From: Larkinella bovis
GTDB taxonomy: Bacteria; Bacteroidota; Bacteroidia; Cytophagales; Spirosomataceae
Direction: 5' to 3'
Length of the DNA stretch: 64,000 nucleotides
NCBI RefSeq assembly: GCF_042655385.1
Contig: NZ_JBHSMA010000009.1
Span: forward strand, 127,960-191,959
Shown here piece by piece: positions 62,983 through 64,000 of the stretch. Below the pieces are notes generated by a model. The model was not told where the DNA came from and did no database searches. It saw only the letters and a list, made by a program, of their open reading frames with translations. Every line of letters starts with the position of its first letter. The stretch's first letter is position 1. A program made the position numbers and the translations under genes.

Positions 62983-63645
62983 TTAAATTGTAAACTTGCC
63001 TTCTTTCTTCAGTTTGCCCGCCATGACCTTCCGCATTTTTTCGACTTTGGGTAACGATACATTCCGGATATAGGGCTGATTCGGGTGCAGCTTGAAATAA
63101 TTCTGGTGGTAATTCTCGGCGGGATAAAATACCGAAAACGGAACCACTTCCGTTACCACCTTATTCGGATAGTGTTTGGATTCATTCACCACCAGAATAG
63201 CGTCTTCGATGGCCTTTTTCTCAGTCGGATTGCGGTAAAAGGCCATCGAGCGATAATCCCGTCCGACGTCCGGCCCCTGCCGATTGAGCGTGGTGGGGTC
63301 ATGGCTTGCAAAAAATGCAACGAGCAAATCCCGATAACTGATGACGTTTGGATCATAATACACCTGCACGGCTTCGGCATGTCCGGTTTCGTCGGTGCCA
63401 ACCTGTTCATAACTCGGATTTCTAAGACTGCCCCCCGAGTAGCCGGAAATTACTTCCCGGACGCCTTTTAGCTGGTCAAACGCTTCTTCCTGCGCCCAGA
63501 AGCAGCCTCCGGCAAAGGTTGCCACGGCCTCGCCCGGTTGCGGAGTGGGAAGTTTCGCAAAATTGGGTCGGCTATTCAATCCCTGGGCCTGAGCCGCCCC
63601 AAGGCTTATGGCGAAAATCAACATTAGCATTGACCTGACTTTCAT
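62983..63645 (-). CDS. msrA: peptide-methionine (S)-S-oxide reductase, exported
   Basis: 220 residues. A signal peptide (about 1-20, ending AAQAQ) precedes the catalytic motif GGCFW with nucleophile Cys48, then FDQLKGVREVISGYSGGS and the YRDLLVAFFASHDPTTLNRQGPDVG block (part: FFASHDPTTLNRQGPDVG). It reduces methionine-S-sulfoxide in proteins; the signal peptide points to a periplasmic role in repairing oxidised envelope proteins. The family is normally cytoplasmic, so export is notable but seen in other Bacteroidota. Confidence 0.95.
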   Translation of the reverse strand: MKVRSMLMLIFAISLGAAQAQGLNSRPNFAKLPTPQPGEAVATFAGGCFWAQEEAFDQLKGVREVISGYSGGSLRNPSYEQVGTDETGHAEAVQVYYDPNVISYRDLLVAFFASHDPTTLNRQGPDVGRDYRSMAFYRNPTEKKAIEDAILVVNESKHYPNKVVTEVVPFSVFYPAENYHQNYFKLHPNQPYIRNVSLPKVEKMRKVMAGKLKKEGKFTI

Positions 63646-63780
63646 ACGTAAAAGTTCGTTAGCCGGGTAAACCTGTATTTTACCCCATCTTCAACAACGT
63701 AAACTTTAACCCGAATGTTGCTGATGTTTAACTGACCCAGGCGCTGTTTGACGAATAAACCCGTTAATTTTTCTTAAAAC

Positions 63781-63819
63781 AAAACCGCCCCAGCGGACGC
63801 GTGTCCCTGGGGCGGTTTT
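63781..63819 (-). terminator. terminator after the SusD gene
   Basis: A perfect 13-bp stem AAAACCGCCCCAG / CTGGGGCGGTTTT encloses a 13-nt loop; the minus strand continues with TTTTGTTTT. It is 21 nt beyond the SusD stop. Confidence 0.85.
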
Positions 63820-63839
63820 TGGGGCAAAGCAAGGACCCT

Positions 63840-64000
63840 TTAGTTAGGATACCCCGGATTCTGGGGTTTGAGATTGGGGTTGTTCAGCATCTCCTGCTTG
63901 CCCAACGGCAGCAGCAGGTGCTTCTCCTGCAAGGGCTGATTCGAACTCAGGTTGACGTGACCCACAAAGTTGTCGAACCCGTTGGTCTTCTCGTTGTACA
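63840..64000 (-). CDS. SusD/RagB family lipoprotein, C-terminal part
   Basis: The gene enters from the right edge and ends in TAA at 63840. The last residues include LLLPLGKQEMLNNPNLKPQN, followed by PGYPN, the diagnostic SusD/RagB tail. SusD proteins bind glycans or peptides at the cell surface with a TonB-dependent SusC partner, which should lie further upstream on the minus strand outside the window. Only 52 residues are visible. Confidence 0.9.
   Translation of the reverse strand, partial: YNEKTNGFDNFVGHVNLSSNQPLQEKHLLLPLGKQEMLNNPNLKPQNPGYPN

Noticed and set aside
1..64000. CRISPR arrays, tRNA/rRNA genes, insertion sequences, phage or defence islands
   Set aside because: Searched by eye for regular spaced repeats, cloverleaf-like sequences, transposase or integrase motifs and known defence domains; none found. 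The palindromic elements are not CRISPR repeats because they are isolated single units.

Overview
The window reads as chromosome of a Bacteroidota bacterium of the order Cytophagales. Spirosomataceae-type genera such as Larkinella or Spirosoma are the best guess, inferred from gene content rather than from a marker gene. Evidence: a complete SprA (type IX secretion translocon), GldF, SusD/RagB, DUF4270, DUF4907 and DUF4199 proteins, a histone H1-like protein, many lipoproteins, few Shine-Dalgarno sequences, and promoters of the Bacteroidota type (TTG, 19-21 nt, TAnnTTTG). There are no rRNA or tRNA genes, CRISPR arrays, insertion sequences, phage genes or plasmid functions. It looks like ordinary, densely coding core and shell genome.

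Layout. 1-4.2 kb: a secreted-protein cassette (end of an S41 protease, a barrel-like protein, a kelch lipoprotein, DUF4907, DUF4270). 4.2-6.8 kb: a Tat-exported Gfo/Idh/MocA oxidoreductase and a secreted alkaline-phosphatase-superfamily enzyme. 6.8-23.7 kb: the gliding/type IX secretion neighbourhood (VanZ, gldF, two DUF4199 proteins, a dihydroorotase homologue, gcvH, then sprA and ruvA), interrupted between gcvH and sprA by a PQQ/cytochrome c dehydrogenase, a CD225-DUF2752 pair and a BamA-like barrel. 23.7-32.6 kb: an apparent metallo-beta-lactamase-fold gene remnant, an MltD-type transglycosylase, gatA, tatA, a YkvA protein, mdh, a sialidase-like protein and a porin. 32.6-46.6 kb: mostly cell-envelope and peptidase genes (zinc metalloprotease, SIMPL, M23, POT transporter, M16) plus SUI1, a diacylglycerol kinase and MaoC. 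46.6-54.9 kb: histone H1-like protein, a serine-palmitoyltransferase-like enzyme, accC, a DUF1080 lipoprotein, queA, ispD, meaB. 54.9-59.3 kb: a tightly coupled four-gene glycosylation operon (nucleotide-sugar epimerase, flippase-like protein, DPM1/ArnC-like GT2, ArnT-like GT39). 59.4-64 kb: two acidic low-complexity proteins, a VOC protein, a lipoprotein, an AhpD-like protein, a periplasmic MsrA and the end of a SusD gene.

Most distinctive signals: (1) the 7-mer AAAACCG/CGGTTTT is heavily over-represented on both strands and in all reading frames (14 copies counted in the first 2.9 kb, about 0.35 expected). (2) Several intergenic palindromes occur, two of them (39.7 and 51.4 kb) near-identical copies of one element. 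(3) The dihydroorotase homologue lacks the HxH metal motif. (4) A decayed metallo-beta-lactamase-like C-terminus lies next to ruvA. (5) The glycosylation operon appears to carry a full make-flip-transfer route. No single wholly new system stands out; the 7-mer, the palindromes and the glycosylation module are the best leads.
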